From Vallitalea maricola (GTDB taxonomy: Bacteria; Bacillota; Clostridia; Lachnospirales; Vallitaleaceae): DNA of 34,022 nucleotides. Position numbers and translations under genes: made by a program. The stretch is from NCBI RefSeq assembly GCF_036985595.1, contig NZ_BTPU01000049.1, positions 1-34,022 of the forward strand. Direction: 5' to 3'. The notes under the pieces are model-generated. The model did not search any database, was not told the origin of the DNA, and saw only the letters and a list, made by a program, of their open reading frames with translations. This document shows, piece by piece, positions 32,390 to 34,022 of this stretch (the first letter of the stretch is position 1; each line of letters begins with the position of its first letter).

Positions 32390-33241
32390 TTAAAAAGTTT
32401 TCTCTATTTTATTATCTTCCATATATCTTAGTACCCAGTAAGGGTTTATCCAGAATTCCTCAGAACTATCTTTTATAGGTAAAGATATTCCTAAGTGAAG
32501 ATGAACTTCAAATTTTCCACATGTACCTTCTTCGCCATAACCGCTATTACCCATATATCCAATAATATCACCTGCTTTTACCTTACTTCCTTCATTTATA
32601 CCTTTTTCATATTTATCAAGATGCGCATAATAGAAATATCCTCCATGAGGGGCTCTGATTCCTACTCGCCAACCTCCTAATTCCAGCCAACCGATTTTTT
32701 CTATATCTCCATCAGTCATACTGACTATTGGAAAATACCCTCGTTCATCTTTACTGTCAACTATATCTGTACCATAATGCTTTCTTTCTCCACCATATGA
32801 CCTATCTGCTTTCCATGAATTACAATACCAATAACTTCTTGAATCCTCTCTCTTATTTTCTGGTATTGGAAAATATTTTATATCAGATAAAACCATACTG
32901 TATAATTTTTCTATTGCTTTTATATCATTAACTTTATCATAATATTTTTCATCATAATCATAAGTAACACTATCTACTTCATAATTATTATATTTCATGT
33001 ATGAAGAGAAAAATTTTATGAAATCTATGCTGTTATCTTCACAATAAGTTTTAATTTCTTTAATGGATTCGTCAGTTATATTGAATTCAGCTATCTTATC
33101 AGCTTTATCCAAGGATTCAATTTTAATATGTTCTATTTTCTTATTATCTTTATTATATAATCTTTCTAATAACATTGAATTGAAAAAAGCGATAATAAAA
33201 ATAAAGATCAAAAGTTTATATATAGTATTTTTCATATACAA
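32390..33241 (-). CDS. Membrane-anchored M23 (LytM-type) peptidase
   Basis: 283 residues from TTG at 33241, which has AGGA seven bases upstream; an ATG two codons later is 13 bases from it and is the alternative. One N-terminal membrane anchor (about 8-25) places the rest outside. Residues 30-140 form an acidic region I do not recognise. The M23 domain has zinc ligands His155 and Asp159 in HYGTD, and His249 in VHLHLGI, with the helper His207 in YAHLDK, so the site is complete. The family cuts peptidoglycan cross-links; a role in wall growth, division or sporulation is possible. No neighbour points to one of these. Confidence 0.88.
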   Translation of the reverse strand: MYMKNTIYKLLIFIFIIAFFNSMLLERLYNKDNKKIEHIKIESLDKADKIAEFNITDESIKEIKTYCEDNSIDFIKFFSSYMKYNNYEVDSVTYDYDEKYYDKVNDIKAIEKLYSMVLSDIKYFPIPENKREDSRSYWYCNSWKADRSYGGERKHYGTDIVDSKDERGYFPIVSMTDGDIEKIGWLELGGWRVGIRAPHGGYFYYAHLDKYEKGINEGSKVKAGDIIGYMGNSGYGEEGTCGKFEVHLHLGISLPIKDSSEEFWINPYWVLRYMEDNKIEKTF

Positions 33242-33333
33242 TAATTAATCCTAGTTTTTTTATAATATATGATTCAGTAAAGTTAAAATATAACTGATTT
33301 AGAAATGTGAGTGTTTTTAATTAACAAATATAG

Positions 33334-33384
33334 ATAAATAAGCTGCTTTATAATAATTATTTTAATAATATATTATAAAGCAGC
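33334..33384 (-). terminator. Rho-independent terminator of rnhA
   Basis: Perfect 12-base arms GCTGCTTTATAA (33342-33353) and TTATAAAGCAGC (33373-33384), with the minus strand continuing TTATTTAT. It lies about 35 bp after the rnhA stop. Confidence 0.75.
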
Positions 33385-33417
33385 CCTATATATAAATAGC
33401 TACATTCTCTTTGTCTA

Positions 33418-33894
33418 TTATCTTTCATCTTCAATTAGATTTGTTCCATCTGCTGCACTTGTTGCCAAACTGTCACATCTTTCATTTTGTGGGTGTGAAG
33501 CATGTCCTTTAACCCAGTTAAAAGTAACATCATGATTATCTTTTGCAGATATTATTTTTTTCCATAAATTTACATTCTTGACATCTTCTTTCTTTTTTCC
33601 TCTCTTCCAATTATTCTTAATCCAATTATTTAACCAACCTTCATTAAATGCTTTTACAATATATTGGGAATCTGTATATAAATTAACCTTACATGGCTTT
33701 TTCAGTGATTCCAATCCTCTTAAAACACCCATTAGTTCCATTCTATTATTTGTTGTATTTTTGTAACCACATGATAATTCTTTAATGTGTTTGTTTCCTT
33801 TCATATCAAAATATTCTAAAACGACTCCATAACCTCCAGGTCCATCTGGATTTCCTCTACAAGCACCATCAGTATAGATATTAACTTCTTGCAT
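33418..33894 (-). CDS. rnhA: Ribonuclease HI
   Basis: 158 residues, full length. It cuts the RNA strand of RNA-DNA hybrids. The catalytic acids are Asp9 in YTDGACRGNPDGPGG, Glu53 in NNRMELMG, Asp75 in LYTDSQYI and Asp141 in ERCDSLA, with the helper His131 in WVKGHASH. The basic protrusion (WIKNNWKRGKKKEDV, about 91-105) typical of E. coli-type RNase HI is present. GGAGGATAATT precedes the ATG. It has its own promoter and terminator and no operon partner. Confidence 0.97.
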   Translation of the reverse strand: MQEVNIYTDGACRGNPDGPGGYGVVLEYFDMKGNKHIKELSCGYKNTTNNRMELMGVLRGLESLKKPCKVNLYTDSQYIVKAFNEGWLNNWIKNNWKRGKKKEDVKNVNLWKKIISAKDNHDVTFNWVKGHASHPQNERCDSLATSAADGTNLIEDER

Positions 33895-33947
33895 AATTAT
33901 CCTCCAAAATAGTATTTTATGTGATACTACCTAATTTTTATAAACTC

Positions 33948-33976
33948 ATTTTAACATAATTTACTAAAAGTGTATA
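33948..33976 (-). promoter_or_regulatory. Candidate rnhA promoter
   Basis: Minus strand TATACA (33971-33976), 17-base spacer, TAAAAT (33948-33953) with a TGN extension before it, 54 bp upstream of the rnhA start. Confidence 0.45.
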
Positions 33977-34022
33977 CGAATTTATAATCTTATTAGAAAA
34001 AGTCTACATCAAAAAACCCTCT

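Noticed and set aside
1..34022. tRNA, rRNA, CRISPR array, insertion sequence or prophage
   Set aside because: No CCA-ended cloverleaf, rRNA core sequence, regular spaced repeats, transposase or phage structural gene was seen on reading both strands; short hairpins are explained by terminators and the T-box.

Overview
The window is a low-GC, AT-rich chromosomal segment that reads as a Gram-positive anaerobe of class Clostridia. I place it near Lachnospirales/Vallitalea-like bacteria, with low confidence on the exact group. The evidence is strong AGGAGG-type ribosome binding sites, a T-box leader, a YesM/YesN two-component pair, a PRD-type PTS regulator, a HPr carrying Ser46, several TTG starts and very AT-rich intergenic DNA. 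I see no rRNA, tRNA, CRISPR, transposon or phage gene. Almost every gene is on the minus strand; only a DUF503 gene and a hemolysin III-family gene are on plus.

Layout, left to right. 1-2399 (minus): an L-cysteine desulfidase-like gene (cyuA) followed by a branched-chain amino-acid-type lipoprotein that runs off the left edge. 2651-5744: a YesN-like response regulator and YesM-like histidine kinase with their own promoter and terminator, directly upstream of cyuA. 5947-7998: methionyl-tRNA synthetase behind a T-box leader whose specifier position reads AUG (Met). 8151-8426: DUF503 protein. 8451-9248: NagD-like HAD phosphatase.

9327-22272 is the most interesting region: eleven consecutive minus-strand genes forming a sugar uptake and catabolism locus. 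Transcription order is enzyme I, HPr, a PRD regulator fused to EIIA, EIIB, an UlaA/SgaT-type EIIC, then (after a hairpin and a candidate internal promoter) a D-tagatose/D-psicose 3-epimerase-family protein, DhaL, DhaK, a class II ketose-phosphate aldolase, a fucose/arabinose-isomerase-family protein and a GH42 beta-galactosidase. Every phosphotransfer component from PEP to the transporter is encoded in one locus. The catabolic half suggests the logic hydrolyse, isomerise, epimerise, phosphorylate, cleave. I do not recognise this combination as a described pathway, and its substrate is not determined by the sequence.

22664-34022 is mostly housekeeping: a hemolysin III/PAQR-like membrane protein, an anchored thermonuclease, a run of SDR, YgiQ-type radical SAM protein, VanS/VanR-like two-component system and HAD hydrolase (one probable operon), then an RsmF/NOP-type rRNA methyltransferase, a metallophosphoesterase, a RelQ-type small alarmone synthetase, a membrane-anchored M23 peptidase and RNase HI.

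Limits: all assignments are from reading motifs and translations by eye; no database search or folding program was run. Promoters and operators are pattern matches only.
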